NCBI RefSeq assembly: GCF_003072125.1
Contig: NZ_QCYH01000004.1
Coordinates: 186,001 to 250,000, forward strand
From: Pelagivirga sediminicola
GTDB taxonomy: Bacteria; Pseudomonadota; Alphaproteobacteria; Rhodobacterales; Rhodobacteraceae
DNA: 64,000 nt
Reading direction: 5' to 3'
Every line of letters begins with the position of its first letter. Positions within the stretch are counted from its first letter, which is position 1. Made by a program: the position numbers and the translations under genes. Below the pieces are notes generated by a model. It saw only the letters and a list, made by a program, of their open reading frames with translations. It was not told where the DNA came from and searched no databases. Below are positions 35,862 through 44,854 of the stretch, one piece after another.

Positions 35862-37199
35862 TCAGTCGGCGCCGTTCAGCGTGCTGAGGCCTTTGAGGAT
35901 GTCGATGGCATACGCCAGCTGGTAATCCTCCTCGCGCAGTTTGGCGCTTTCCTCGGCGCGCTCGCGCGTCTCCTTGATGTGCTGGATCTCGTCCTCGGTC
36001 AGGCTGTCATTGTCGAGGCTTCCGCGCAGATCCGCCTCCGAGCGCAGCAGGGGCGGCGCGCCGTTCGTGTCCTCTTCCTCGACCGGCGAGCGGCGCGGCT
36101 GGGCGACCAGGATGTCGGGCGACACGCCCAAAGCCTGGATCGAGCGGCCCGAGGGGGTGTAGTAGCGCGCCGTCGTCAGGCGCATAGCGCCATCGCCTCG
36201 CAGCGGCATGACCGTCTGGACGGAGCCCTTGCCGAAGCTCTTGGTGCCGACCACCACCGCGCGGCGATGATCCTGCAGCGCGCCGGCCACGATTTCCGAT
36301 GCCGATGCCGAGCCGCCGTTGATCAGCACGACGATCGGCTTGCCCTCGGCCAGATCGCCAGGGGTCGCGTTGATGCGCTCGCCGTCCTGCGGATCGCGGC
36401 CGCGGGTGCTGACGATCTCGCCCTTTTCAAGGAACGCGTCCGACACCATGACGGCCTGATTCAGCAGCCCGCCGGGGTTGTTGCGCAGATCGATCACCAA
36501 GCCGCTGATCTTGTCGATGCCGCCCGCTTTTTCGAGCTCGGCATCAAGGCTTTCCTTGAGGTTCTCATAGGTCTGATCGTTGAATTTCGACACCCGCAGA
36601 ACCACGGCCTTCTGCTCGGTCCGGGCGCGCACGGCGACCAGCTTGATCGTGTCGCGGATGATCGACAGATCGAAGGGCTCGCTTTCGCCCTCGCGCACCA
36701 GGGTGATGACGATCTCGCTGCCGACCGGGCCACGCATCATGTCCACCGCCGCGTCCAGCGTCAGGCCCAGCACGCTTTCGCCGTCGACATGGGTGATGTA
36801 ATCGCCCGCCTCGACGCCTGCATCGGCCGCCGGGGTGCCGTCGATCGGCGAGACGACCTTGACGAAGCCCTCTTCCTGCGTGACTTCGATCCCGAGGCCG
36901 CCGAATTCGCCGCGGGTCTGCACCTGCATGTCCTCGGCGTCCTCGGGGGGCAGATAGCTCGAATGTGGATCGAGCGAGGTCAGCATCCCGTTGATGGCCG
37001 CCTCGATCAGCTTGCCCTCGTCCACTTCCTCGACATACTGCGCGCGGATCCGCTCGAAAATGTCGCCGAACAGGTCCAGCTGCTCATAGACATTAGTGTT
37101 TCGCTTGCTTTCCTGCGCCATGAGGGGTGCGGCGATCTGCGTGGTCACGATCACGCCCGCAAGCGTGCCGGCGCCGGCAGCCATCAGGAATTTCTTCAT
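35862..37199 (-). CDS. ctpA: C-terminal processing peptidase, S41 family
   Basis: Periplasmic serine protease of 445 residues that trims C-termini and controls murein enzymes. A signal sequence or anchor ([26 protein letters not shown]) is followed by [13 protein letters not shown], a PDZ domain (about residues 95-175; [17 protein letters not shown]) and the protease core. The Ser/Lys dyad lies in [16 protein letters not shown] (about residue 296) and [11 protein letters not shown] (about residue 322). It follows the envC-like gene by 3 bases, so they form an operon. CtpA proteins are known to work with envelope hydrolases, which fits this pairing. Confidence 0.95.
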   Translation of the reverse strand: MKKFLMAAGAGTLAGVIVTTQIAAPLMAQESKRNTNVYEQLDLFGDIFERIRAQYVEEVDEGKLIEAAINGMLTSLDPHSSYLPPEDAEDMQVQTRGEFGGLGIEVTQEEGFVKVVSPIDGTPAADAGVEAGDYITHVDGESVLGLTLDAAVDMMRGPVGSEIVITLVREGESEPFDLSIIRDTIKLVAVRARTEQKAVVLRVSKFNDQTYENLKESLDAELEKAGGIDKISGLVIDLRNNPGGLLNQAVMVSDAFLEKGEIVSTRGRDPQDGERINATPGDLAEGKPIVVLINGGSASASEIVAGALQDHRRAVVVGTKSFGKGSVQTVMPLRGDGAMRLTTARYYTPSGRSIQALGVSPDILVAQPRRSPVEEEDTNGAPPLLRSEADLRGSLDNDSLTEDEIQHIKETRERAEESAKLREEDYQLAYAIDILKGLSTLNGAD

Positions 37200-37202
37200 T
37201 GC

Positions 37203-38378
37203 TCACTCATCCTTGTCTGTCTTGAACCACAGCGCGGGATCCACGGCGGTGTTGTCTTGCCTGACTTCTATATACAGCGTTTGCGTCCATTCGGTAGCCG
37301 CCTCAAGCAGCTCGGAGGGCACGATTTCGTCATCATTGTCCGTGCCGGAACGGCCGACACCGGCCATCAGGCCCACCGGACTGCCGCCCGGCAAAACCTG
37401 ACCTATCTGCCCATAAACCACGTCCATCCCCGCGAAGACCAGCAAAATCCCCGCCTGCGGCTCGAGGATGGCGACGTTGCCGTAATCCAGAAGCGGGCCG
37501 TGATAGCGAAGCGTTGCGGCGGCGGGCGTGGTGACGACGGCGCGCGGAGGGGCGGCCATGACGATGCCGGGGCGGGTGATGCCGGCCGCGTCCGCTTCGC
37601 CCGCGCGGCGCAGGATGCGGCCCTGGACGGGCAGGGGCAGCTGGCCCTTGCGATCCTCGATGCCCGGCAGGCTGCCGGGGGTTTCGTCGACCGCGATCTG
37701 GCTCAGGCCGCTGGCAAACCCGTCCAGCGATTCCGCCGAGGCGATCAGCAGCGCGGTCTTGACCGGATCCTCGGTGAAGCGGCGCGGCAGGTCGGTGCGG
37801 TCGGCGATGGCCTGGCTGAGCGCGGCGCGCGCGGCCTGCGCGCTGGCCAGCCCCTCGGCCAGCGTGTCGGCGGCGCTTTGCTGCAGCGCGCGCAGGGCCG
37901 AAAGCTCCTCCAGCCGGGCGCGAAGCTGCGCCGCGCGCGCGTTCAGCGCGGGCGTCACATCGGCCAGGATCATGCCCGAGCGCGCGGTGCCGACCGGCCC
38001 GGCAGGGTGCAGCAGCGTGACCGGGCCGGGCGTGGCACCGATGGAGCTCAGCACGCCCAGAAGCTGCGCGATCTCCTCCTCGCGCGAGGCCAGATCGCCG
38101 GCCACCGCCTGTTCCTGAATGGCGGCGCCGCGCAGCCCGACGCGCATGGCGCGCAGGCCCGCCTCGAACGCGCGCACCGTCTGGGTCAGCGCCTTGACGC
38201 GGCTCGCGGCGCCGTCCGCCTCGTCCAGCGCATGGGTCGCCTCGCCCAGCATCTCGGCCGCGATGCGCGCGGCGGCGGCGGGATCATTCGGCGCCGCGTC
38301 CTGAGCCTGCGCGGGGCCGCCAGCCGCCCACAGCAGCGCCATCGCGCATAAAAAGGGCGCGGCGGCCATCCGCATCAT
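37203..38378 (-). CDS. EnvC-like murein hydrolase activator, degenerate LytM domain
   Basis: Periplasmic protein of 391 residues with a signal peptide (FLCAMALLWAAGGPAQAQ), a long coiled coil (about residues 30-215) and a C-terminal LytM/M23 fold (about 275-385). The LytM metal residues are not conserved: the usual LHFEVR is LYIEVR and the first His/Asp pair is absent. It is therefore likely a regulator of an amidase, as for E. coli EnvC, rather than a hydrolase. Start ATG 38378 overlaps the gpmI stop (ATGA), and ctpA follows after 3 bases. Confidence 0.85.
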   Translation of the reverse strand: MMRMAAAPFLCAMALLWAAGGPAQAQDAAPNDPAAAARIAAEMLGEATHALDEADGAASRVKALTQTVRAFEAGLRAMRVGLRGAAIQEQAVAGDLASREEEIAQLLGVLSSIGATPGPVTLLHPAGPVGTARSGMILADVTPALNARAAQLRARLEELSALRALQQSAADTLAEGLASAQAARAALSQAIADRTDLPRRFTEDPVKTALLIASAESLDGFASGLSQIAVDETPGSLPGIEDRKGQLPLPVQGRILRRAGEADAAGITRPGIVMAAPPRAVVTTPAAATLRYHGPLLDYGNVAILEPQAGILLVFAGMDVVYGQIGQVLPGGSPVGLMAGVGRSGTDNDDEIVPSELLEAATEWTQTLYIEVRQDNTAVDPALWFKTDKDE

Positions 38379-39907
38379 GCCGGCCCCGCCGCGATGAGCA
38401 GGGACCGTCCGGTCATTTCCGGCGGCGCGTCCAGACCCATCAGCGCCAGCAGCGTCGGGGCCACATCGCTCAGCCGTCCGGATGCCAGCGCGGCGCCCAC
38501 CGGGCCGCCGACAAGGATCGCGGGCACCAGATTGGTGGTGTGCGCGGTGTGCGGATCGCCCGTGAGCGGATCGATCATCACCTCGCAATTGCCGTGATCA
38601 GCGGTCACGAGCATGGCGCCGCCCGCCGCCTCCAGCGCCGCCCGCACGCGGCCCAGCCCGGCATCCACCGCCTCGCAGGCGGCGATGGCGGCGTCCAGAT
38701 CGCCGGTATGGCCGACCATGTCGGGATTGGCGTAGTTCACGACGATCAGATCGTAGCGCGCCGCGATGGCGCGGGTCAGGTGATCGGTCACTTCGCCCGC
38801 CGACATTTCGGGCTGAAGGTCATAGGTGGCCACGCGCGGCGATGGCGCCATATAGCGATCCTCGCCGGGTTCGGGGCTTTCGCGGCCGCCATTCAGGAAA
38901 AAGGTGACATGGGGGTATTTCTCGGTCTCGGCGATGTGAAACTGCGTCAGCCCATGCTTGGCAACCCAGACGCCGAGCGTGTTCTCGGGCATCTCGTCGG
39001 GAAAAATGCAGTCCATGTAATCCTTGTGCCGCGCCGAATATTCGGTGAAGCCCGACACGATGGCAAAGCGCGGGCGCGGCCCTGTCTCGAAATCGGCAAA
39101 GTCGGGATCGGCGAAGGCAGCAAGGATCTCGCGCGCGCGGTCGGCGCGGAAATTGAGGCACAAAAGACCGTCGCCGTCCGCCATGCCGGCATAATCGCCC
39201 AAAACGCGCGGCTTGATGAATTCGTCGGTGCGGCCCTTGCCATAGGCGTTGTCGATCGCCTCGCCCGCTGTCTGTGCCGCATATCCCTGCGCCAGCGCGA
39301 TTGCCTGATAGGCCAGCGCGACGCGCTCCCAGCGGTTGTCGCGGTCCATCGCGTAATACCGGCCCGACACGGTCGCGACATAGGCCCCTTGCGGCAGCGC
39401 CTCCTGCAGGCTGTCGAGATAGGATTTGGCCGAGATCTGCGCAACATCGCGCCCATCGGTAAAGGCGTGGATCGCGACGGGCACGCCTTCGGCCGTCAGG
39501 GCATGGGCGGTGGCGATCATGTGCTGGATATGCGAATGCACGCCGCCATCCGACAGCACCCCCAGCAGATGCGCGGTGCCCTTCGACGCCAGCATCGCGT
39601 CGATGAAGCGGCGTAGGCCGGGCAGGGCGCGGAAGGTGCCGTTCTCGATCGCGCGGTCGATGCGGCGCAGGTCCATCTCGACGATGCGGCCCGCGCCGAT
39701 GTTCAGATGTCCGACCTCGGAATTGCCCATCTGCCCTTCGGGCAGGCCCACGTCCAGCCCATGGGTGACGAGCGTCGCACTGGGGCAGCGCGCCATCAGC
39801 GCATCGAAATTGGGCGTCCGGGCCAGAAGCGGCGCATTGCCCACCTCGGACGTCGACAGGCCCCAGCCATCGAGGATGCACAGGACAACGGGTTTCGGGG
39901 TGCTCAT
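38375..39907 (-). CDS. gpmI: Phosphoglycerate mutase, cofactor-independent
   Basis: Glycolytic enzyme that interconverts 3- and 2-phosphoglycerate with two Mn ions. It is 510 residues. The first metal motif is ILDGWGLS (Asp13), the phosphoserine is Ser63 in MGNSEVGHLN, and VTADHGNCEVM is the C-terminal metal block. AGGAG lies 7 bases before the ATG. It heads the gpmI-envC-ctpA group; the link of a glycolytic gene with wall enzymes is a frequent order in this bacterial group and does not imply a common function. Confidence 0.97.
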   Translation of the reverse strand: MSTPKPVVLCILDGWGLSTSEVGNAPLLARTPNFDALMARCPSATLVTHGLDVGLPEGQMGNSEVGHLNIGAGRIVEMDLRRIDRAIENGTFRALPGLRRFIDAMLASKGTAHLLGVLSDGGVHSHIQHMIATAHALTAEGVPVAIHAFTDGRDVAQISAKSYLDSLQEALPQGAYVATVSGRYYAMDRDNRWERVALAYQAIALAQGYAAQTAGEAIDNAYGKGRTDEFIKPRVLGDYAGMADGDGLLCLNFRADRAREILAAFADPDFADFETGPRPRFAIVSGFTEYSARHKDYMDCIFPDEMPENTLGVWVAKHGLTQFHIAETEKYPHVTFFLNGGRESPEPGEDRYMAPSPRVATYDLQPEMSAGEVTDHLTRAIAARYDLIVVNYANPDMVGHTGDLDAAIAACEAVDAGLGRVRAALEAAGGAMLVTADHGNCEVMIDPLTGDPHTAHTTNLVPAILVGGPVGAALASGRLSDVAPTLLALMGLDAPPEMTGRSLLIAAGPA

Positions 39908-40037
39908 CTTCTGCTCCTGGCCGCGGTCAGGGCCTTTGGCGCAGCTTTTAGCGAAAAGGAAGGCCGGTTGAAACAGCGATAGCGTTAACGGACCGGCAAA
40001 TTTCCACCGCCGACGCGCGCAGCGCGCCGGGGGATTC

Positions 40038-40060
40038 GAGTATTTGGACCAGGATGAAAG
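40038..40060 (+). repeat. Two-part intergenic motif, copy 3
   Basis: GAGTATTTGGA followed by CCAGGATGAAAG. It lies between rlmH and gpmI, here on the strand opposite to both genes, so its orientation is not fixed to transcription. Confidence 0.65.
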
Positions 40061-40093
40061 CCGGGGCTGTGCGGCGGCGGCAAACCGGCCCTG

Positions 40094-40564
40094 TCAGCTG
40101 CGGTGGTAGGGGCCGCCGGCAAGGATTGTCGCGGCGCGATAGATCTGCTCGGCCAGCATCACGCGGACCAGCATATGGGGCCAGACCATGCGGCCAAACG
40201 ACAGGCTGAAATCGGCGGTGCCCCGCAGATCGGGCGCGATCCCGTCAGCGCCGCCGATGACAAAGGCCAGATCCTGGCGGCCCGCGTCGCGCCAGCCCGC
40301 GATCTTCTGCGCAAATTCGGGCGAGCTGAGCAGGCGGCCCCGCTCGTCAAGGGCGATGCGCAGCGCGCCCTGCGGCAGCGCCCGCTCCAGCAGGGCGGCC
40401 TCGGCAGCGGGGCCGCCGCTCTTCTTGTCCTCCACCTCCTGCAAGGTCACGGGATCAAGGCCGAGCGCGCGGCCTGTTCGGCCCGCACGCAGGACATAAT
40501 CGTCGAAAAGATCGCGTTCCGGCCCGGTGCGCATCCGGCCGACGGCGCAGATATGCAGCCTCAT
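40094..40564 (-). CDS. rlmH: 23S rRNA pseudouridine-1915 N3-methyltransferase
   Basis: SPOUT methyltransferase that methylates pseudouridine 1915 in helix 69 of 23S rRNA. It is 156 residues. LDERGRLLSSPEFA, FVIGGADGI, and the trefoil-knot end SFGRMVWPHMLVRVMLAEQIYRA (seen as MVWPHMLVRVMLAEQIYRA) plus GGPYHRS are diagnostic. It is 10 bases downstream of rsfS, the conserved rsfS-rlmH pair. Confidence 0.96.
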   Translation of the reverse strand: MRLHICAVGRMRTGPERDLFDDYVLRAGRTGRALGLDPVTLQEVEDKKSGGPAAEAALLERALPQGALRIALDERGRLLSSPEFAQKIAGWRDAGRQDLAFVIGGADGIAPDLRGTADFSLSFGRMVWPHMLVRVMLAEQIYRAATILAGGPYHRS

Positions 40565-40574
40565 TCAGGCCCGG

Positions 40575-40958
40575 TCAGGAGGCGGCGCTGGTATCCGGCG
40601 CCTTGCCGGAGGGGCCGGACGCGGGCAGCCACATCTTTTCCAGCTGGTAGAACTCGCGCACTTCGGGGCGGAAGACGTGAACGATCACATCGCCCGTGTC
40701 GATCAGCACCCAGTCGCCCGTTTCCTTGCCCTCGATCCGCGAGGCGCGGCCAAGATCGTGTTTGAGCCGGTCAACCAGCTTTTCCGCGATCGCCGCCACC
40801 TGCCGCGACGAGCGGCCGGAGCATACGACCATGTAGTCGCCGATCGCCGATTTGCCGCGCAGATCGATCTGCACGATATCCTCGGCCTTGTCGTCATCAA
40901 GGGATTTCAGAATATGCGCAAGCTGCTCCTGGCTGGTTGCGCTGTCTTTCGGGGCCAT
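40575..40958 (-). CDS. rsfS: Ribosome silencing factor RsfS
   Basis: Binds ribosomal protein L14 and blocks subunit joining in stationary phase. Motifs are DDDKAEDIVQIDLRGKSAIGD, DYMVVCSGRSSRQVAAIAEKL, and DWVLIDTGDVIVHVFRPE with FYQLEKMW (shown in pieces below 20 residues: DIVQIDLRGKSAIGDYMVV; GDWVLIDTGDVIVHVFRPE). The first ATG gives 127 residues (40958). A longer form would begin at CTG 41009, which has a perfect AGGAGG 7 bases upstream, better than any site before the ATG. The true start is thus uncertain. Confidence 0.92.
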   Translation of the reverse strand: MAPKDSATSQEQLAHILKSLDDDKAEDIVQIDLRGKSAIGDYMVVCSGRSSRQVAAIAEKLVDRLKHDLGRASRIEGKETGDWVLIDTGDVIVHVFRPEVREFYQLEKMWLPASGPSGKAPDTSAAS

Positions 40959-41154
40959 ATGGGGCACCTTCGTATCGGCGGCGTTTGCCGCTGCTGCGGA
41001 AATGGACAGCTCTTGTCCTCCTGACTGTCGCACCTGAAAGGGGCCCCGGTGCCGGACCTTGCAGCTAAGGTAGCAAGCCGGAGGGCCTCTTTCAATGAAA
41101 CAGCGGCGAATTGCGCCCATCATTGCGATATCGTGCCTGCATGGCACCGTTGCG

Positions 41155-42495
41155 TCAGAAACGCGTGGGCCTTGCGCTGTCCTCGGGGTCGTTCAGCATC
41201 CGCACTTCGCGCTGAGGGAACGGGATCGAGATGCCGTCCTCGTGAAACGCGTCCCACAGCGCCAGATAGACGTTTCCGCGAATGTTTGTCAGCCCCTCGA
41301 TCGGGTCGCGGATCCAGAAGCGCAGGATATAGTCGACGCTGCTGTCGCCAAAGCCGACGATATGGCACACCGGCGCCTTCATCGACAGCACGCGCGGCAC
41401 CGATGCGGCGGCGGCGATGGCGATCTTGCGCACCTTGTGCGGATCATCGCCGTATGCCGTGCCGAAATAGATGTCGAGCCGCACGAATTCGTTGGAATGG
41501 GACCAGTTGACCACCTGACTGGTGATCAGATCCTCGTTCGGGATCAGGTATTCCTTGCCGTCGCGCGTGACGACGCTGACATAGCGCGCGCCGAGCGCGT
41601 TGATCCAGCCGAACGTCTCGCCCAGGCTGATGACGTCGCCCGGCTTGATGGATTTGTCCAGCAGGATGATGACGCCGGAGACAAGGTTGGACACCACCTT
41701 TTGCAGGCCAAAGCCAAGACCGACGCCGATCGCGCCCGACAGGAAGGCAAGGCCGGTCAGGTCCACCCCGACGGTGCGCAATCCGATGAAAAACGCCGCG
41801 CCATAAAGCAGCACTTGCAGCAGCTTGACCGCAAGCACCTGCATGGATGGCGAAATCTGCTCGTTCTGCCGGATGCGGCTGGCCGTGGTGGTGGACACCA
41901 GCCGCGCGGCAAAAAGCAGCGCGGCTAGGATCACCACCGCCTGGGCAATCAGCCAGACGGAGAGACGCGTCTCGCCCAGGTTGACGGCGAGGCTGTCCAT
42001 CAGGCTCTGCGCCTCGTCGGTCAGCCCCAGGATGATGAGCGTCGCCCAGGTCCAGCCGGCATAGCGCACCAAACCGCGCACAAACCCGTTGGTGATCAGC
42101 CGCGTGACAAAGGCAATGACCAGCCACGCCGTCGCCAGGCTGGCGGCGATGCCGATCAGATAGGACCGGCTGGGCCAGGTGACCTCCTGCATGATCCAGA
42201 AGGTGATCCACGACAGCCCGACGAAAAAGATCAGCCGCAGGCGCCGGTGCACCATGACCAGCAGGCGCATTTGCCATTTCGGCCACCCCTCGCGCGTGCG
42301 CATCCAGTCGTGCAGGCGCGGGCCCAGCACCATGCGCAGGACAATCGCGACAAGGATCAGGATGAGCACGATTCCCAGCTGATAGGCATTCCACGGCCGC
42401 AGCAATGTTGCCAGAAATCCGTGTCCCTGCGCCCAGAGGCTCAGCGCGATTTCCCGCGCCTGTTCGGCGGGGCCGGTGGGGATTTCCGTTGCCAT
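41155..42495 (-). CDS. Mechanosensitive ion channel, MscS family
   Basis: Inner-membrane channel of 446 residues that opens under osmotic downshock. It has about six predicted helices; the pore helix and beta domain read LSGAIGVGLGFGLQKVVSN, SGVIILLDKSIKPGDVI and LIPNEDLITSQVVNWS, the MscS signature. The N-terminal three helices are extra compared with E. coli MscS. Start ATG 42495 is the first in a consistent context. It is divergent from the HDAC-family gene. Confidence 0.92.
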   Translation of the reverse strand: MATEIPTGPAEQAREIALSLWAQGHGFLATLLRPWNAYQLGIVLILILVAIVLRMVLGPRLHDWMRTREGWPKWQMRLLVMVHRRLRLIFFVGLSWITFWIMQEVTWPSRSYLIGIAASLATAWLVIAFVTRLITNGFVRGLVRYAGWTWATLIILGLTDEAQSLMDSLAVNLGETRLSVWLIAQAVVILAALLFAARLVSTTTASRIRQNEQISPSMQVLAVKLLQVLLYGAAFFIGLRTVGVDLTGLAFLSGAIGVGLGFGLQKVVSNLVSGVIILLDKSIKPGDVISLGETFGWINALGARYVSVVTRDGKEYLIPNEDLITSQVVNWSHSNEFVRLDIYFGTAYGDDPHKVRKIAIAAAASVPRVLSMKAPVCHIVGFGDSSVDYILRFWIRDPIEGLTNIRGNVYLALWDAFHEDGISIPFPQREVRMLNDPEDSARPTRF

Positions 42496-42596
42496 GGCGC
42501 ATAGATTTGCACGCAGACCAGCGCACGGCAAGCATGCACTGGACAGCGCGCGGCGTTTCGCGTCTGCTGCGCGGGCCACGACCGGAGGCTTGCCGC

Positions 42597-43523
42597 ATGA
42601 CCACCGCCCTTCTCAGCCATCCCGATTGCCTGGAGCATGACGTCCCGCGCGATCACCCCGAGCGTCCGGGCCGCCTGCGTGCGGTGCTGCGCGCGCTGGA
42701 GGGACGCGATCTGCTGCGCGAGGAGGCGCCGCAGGCCAGCGACGCGCATCTGCTCCGCGTGCATCCGCAGAGCTATCTGGACGCGCTGGCCGCCGCCCTG
42801 CCGGGCAGCGGGTTCGCGATGATCGACGGCGACACGTGGCTTTCGCCCGGCAGCCTGCGCGCCGCGCGGCGCGGGGTGGGCGGCGCGATCCGGGCCGTGG
42901 ACATGGTGATGGACGGGCGCGCGCAGAACGCCTTTGTCGCCACGCGGCCCCCCGGGCATCACGCCGAGCGTGAGACGGCCATGGGCTTTTGCTATTTCGG
43001 CACGGTTGCCGCGGCGGCGTATCACGCGATCGAGCATCACGGGCTGGACCGTGTCGGGATCGTCGATTTCGACGTGCATCACGGCAACGGCACGCAGGAT
43101 CTGGTGCAGCATGACGCGCGCATCTCGTATCTTTCGGTGCACCAGATGCCGCTGTTCCCCGGCACGGGCGCTCCGTCCGAGACGGGCGCAGCTGGCCAGA
43201 TCGTAAACGCGGCACTTCGCGCGGGCGACGGAAGCGCCGCGTTCCGCGATGCCGTCACCGCACGAATCCTGCCCGCGCTGGACCGGTTTGCGCCCCAGCT
43301 CATCCTCGTCTCGGCCGGGTTCGACGCGCATGGCGACGATCCTCTGGCCAGTCTGGATCTGACCGAGGCCGATTTCGTCTGGATCACCGAGGAGCTTTGC
43401 GATCTGGCCGATACCCATGCCGCCGGGCGGCTCGTCTCCTGCCTCGAAGGGGGCTACCATCTGGGCGCGCTCGCGCGCAGTGCGGCCGCGCATGTGGATG
43501 TCCTCATCGCGCGGGGCCAGTGA
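42597..43523 (+). CDS. Histone deacetylase family protein (acetylpolyamine amidohydrolase-like)
   Basis: Zinc-dependent deacetylase of 308 residues. HPDCLEHDVPRDHPERPGRL, ATRPPGHHAERETAMGFC, DFDVHHGNGTQ and SAGFDAHGDDPL are the arginase/HDAC-fold signatures, including the two His in the charge relay and the zinc ligands. GGAGG precedes the ATG. In bacteria such enzymes act on acetylated polyamines, acetoin-related or small-molecule amides; the substrate cannot be determined here. It runs divergently from mscS. Confidence 0.9.
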   Translation: MTTALLSHPDCLEHDVPRDHPERPGRLRAVLRALEGRDLLREEAPQASDAHLLRVHPQSYLDALAAALPGSGFAMIDGDTWLSPGSLRAARRGVGGAIRAVDMVMDGRAQNAFVATRPPGHHAERETAMGFCYFGTVAAAAYHAIEHHGLDRVGIVDFDVHHGNGTQDLVQHDARISYLSVHQMPLFPGTGAPSETGAAGQIVNAALRAGDGSAAFRDAVTARILPALDRFAPQLILVSAGFDAHGDDPLASLDLTEADFVWITEELCDLADTHAAGRLVSCLEGGYHLGALARSAAAHVDVLIARGQ

Positions 43524-43604
43524 CGCGCGGCCTGTAGCCTTTCGCTTGCCACCTCCGCGATATCGTGCAAGGCCTTGCCGCATCACGCCGCACAGGAGAC
43601 CGAC

Positions 43605-44780
43605 ATGCGCGCCGGGCTGTCCCTATTGTGCCTGATCTACGTTCTCAGCCAGTTCTACCGCGCTTTCCTAGCCGTGCTGGGCGGGGCCCTGGCGCGCGAT
43701 ATCGGCGCCGGGCCGCAGGATCTGGCCTTTGCCTCGGGGCTTTGGTTTCTTGCGTTTGCCGGTGCGCAGCTGCCCATCGGCTGGGCGCTGGACCGGATCG
43801 GGCCGCGGCGCACCGCCTCGGCCATGCTGATGGTCGGCGGGGCGGGGGGCGCATTGCTTTTTGCCTTTGCGCAGGCGCCGGGGCAGATCAATCTGGCGAT
43901 GATGATGATCGGCGCGGGCTGCGCGCCGGTTCTGGTGTCCGCCTATTACATCCTCGCGCGGCAGGGCAGTCCGGCGCAGTTCGCCACGATGGCGGCGCTT
44001 TTGCTGGCGATCGGCAGCCTCGGCAATCTGGGCGCATCCTGGCCGATGGCCTGGGCGGTCGAGACGATCGGCTGGCGCGCGGCAATGGCCTGCCTTTCGG
44101 CGATCACGGCGCTGGCGGCAATGGTGCTCTTTGCCTTCGTGCGCGATCCCGATGCGGCGCCCGGGGGGCGGCGCGGATCGCTGCGGGATCTTCTGAAGAT
44201 GCGCGCGCTCTGGCCGATCATCCCGATGATGTTCGTCTGCTACGCGCCCGCCGCCGCGATCCGGGGGCTCTGGATCGGGCCATACCTGGGCGACATGTTC
44301 GGCCTTGGCACGGCTCAGCTGGGGCAGGCGTCGCTGGTGATGGGTATCGCGATGATCTGCGGCACGCTGGCCTACGGCCCGCTCGACCGGGTGTTCGGCA
44401 CGCAAAAATGGGTGATCTTCGGCGGCAACATGACCTGCGCTGCCGCCTGCCTTTTGCTGGCGGCGCTGGTGGGGCAGGGCGCGGCGGTGGGCATCGCGCT
44501 CTGCGCCGCGATCGGCCTTTTCGGATCGACCTTCCCGGTGATGATCGCCCATGCGCGAGGGTTTTTCCCGGCGCATCTGGCCGGGAGGGGCGTGACGCTG
44601 ATGAATCTCTTCGGCATCGGCGGCGTCGGCCTGATGCAGCTTGGCTCGGGCGTTCTGCACGGGAGCGTGGCGGCCGTCTGGGGAAACGGGGCGTCCTATG
44701 CCGCGCTCTTCGCGTTCTTCGGCCTCGCGGCGCTGGCCGGATCGCTGGCCTATCTGTTCAGCCGCGACGCGCCAAACTGA
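43605..44780 (+). CDS. Major facilitator superfamily transporter
   Basis: A 391-residue inner-membrane transporter with about 12 helices. The loop 2-3 motif is GWALDRIGPRRTAS, and the C-terminal half repeats it in weaker form (GPLDRVFGTQKWV). AGGAG lies before the ATG at 43605. It is 80 bases downstream of the deacetylase and may be in its operon, which would suggest import of its substrate; this is inference. Confidence 0.85.
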   Translation: MRAGLSLLCLIYVLSQFYRAFLAVLGGALARDIGAGPQDLAFASGLWFLAFAGAQLPIGWALDRIGPRRTASAMLMVGGAGGALLFAFAQAPGQINLAMMMIGAGCAPVLVSAYYILARQGSPAQFATMAALLLAIGSLGNLGASWPMAWAVETIGWRAAMACLSAITALAAMVLFAFVRDPDAAPGGRRGSLRDLLKMRALWPIIPMMFVCYAPAAAIRGLWIGPYLGDMFGLGTAQLGQASLVMGIAMICGTLAYGPLDRVFGTQKWVIFGGNMTCAAACLLLAALVGQGAAVGIALCAAIGLFGSTFPVMIAHARGFFPAHLAGRGVTLMNLFGIGGVGLMQLGSGVLHGSVAAVWGNGASYAALFAFFGLAALAGSLAYLFSRDAPN

Positions 44781-44854
44781 CGCCCCCCTTTCCCCCGCGC
44801 GCCCAAGGCGCTAAGACGCGCGCAGTCACACCGTATTTTTCAGGAGTTGAATGA

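Noticed and set aside
35808-38351. 847-codon ORF on the plus strand opposite ctpA and the envC-like gene
   Set aside because: Antisense to two well-identified genes, with Arg/Gln/His-rich composition typical of a GC shadow and no ribosome site.
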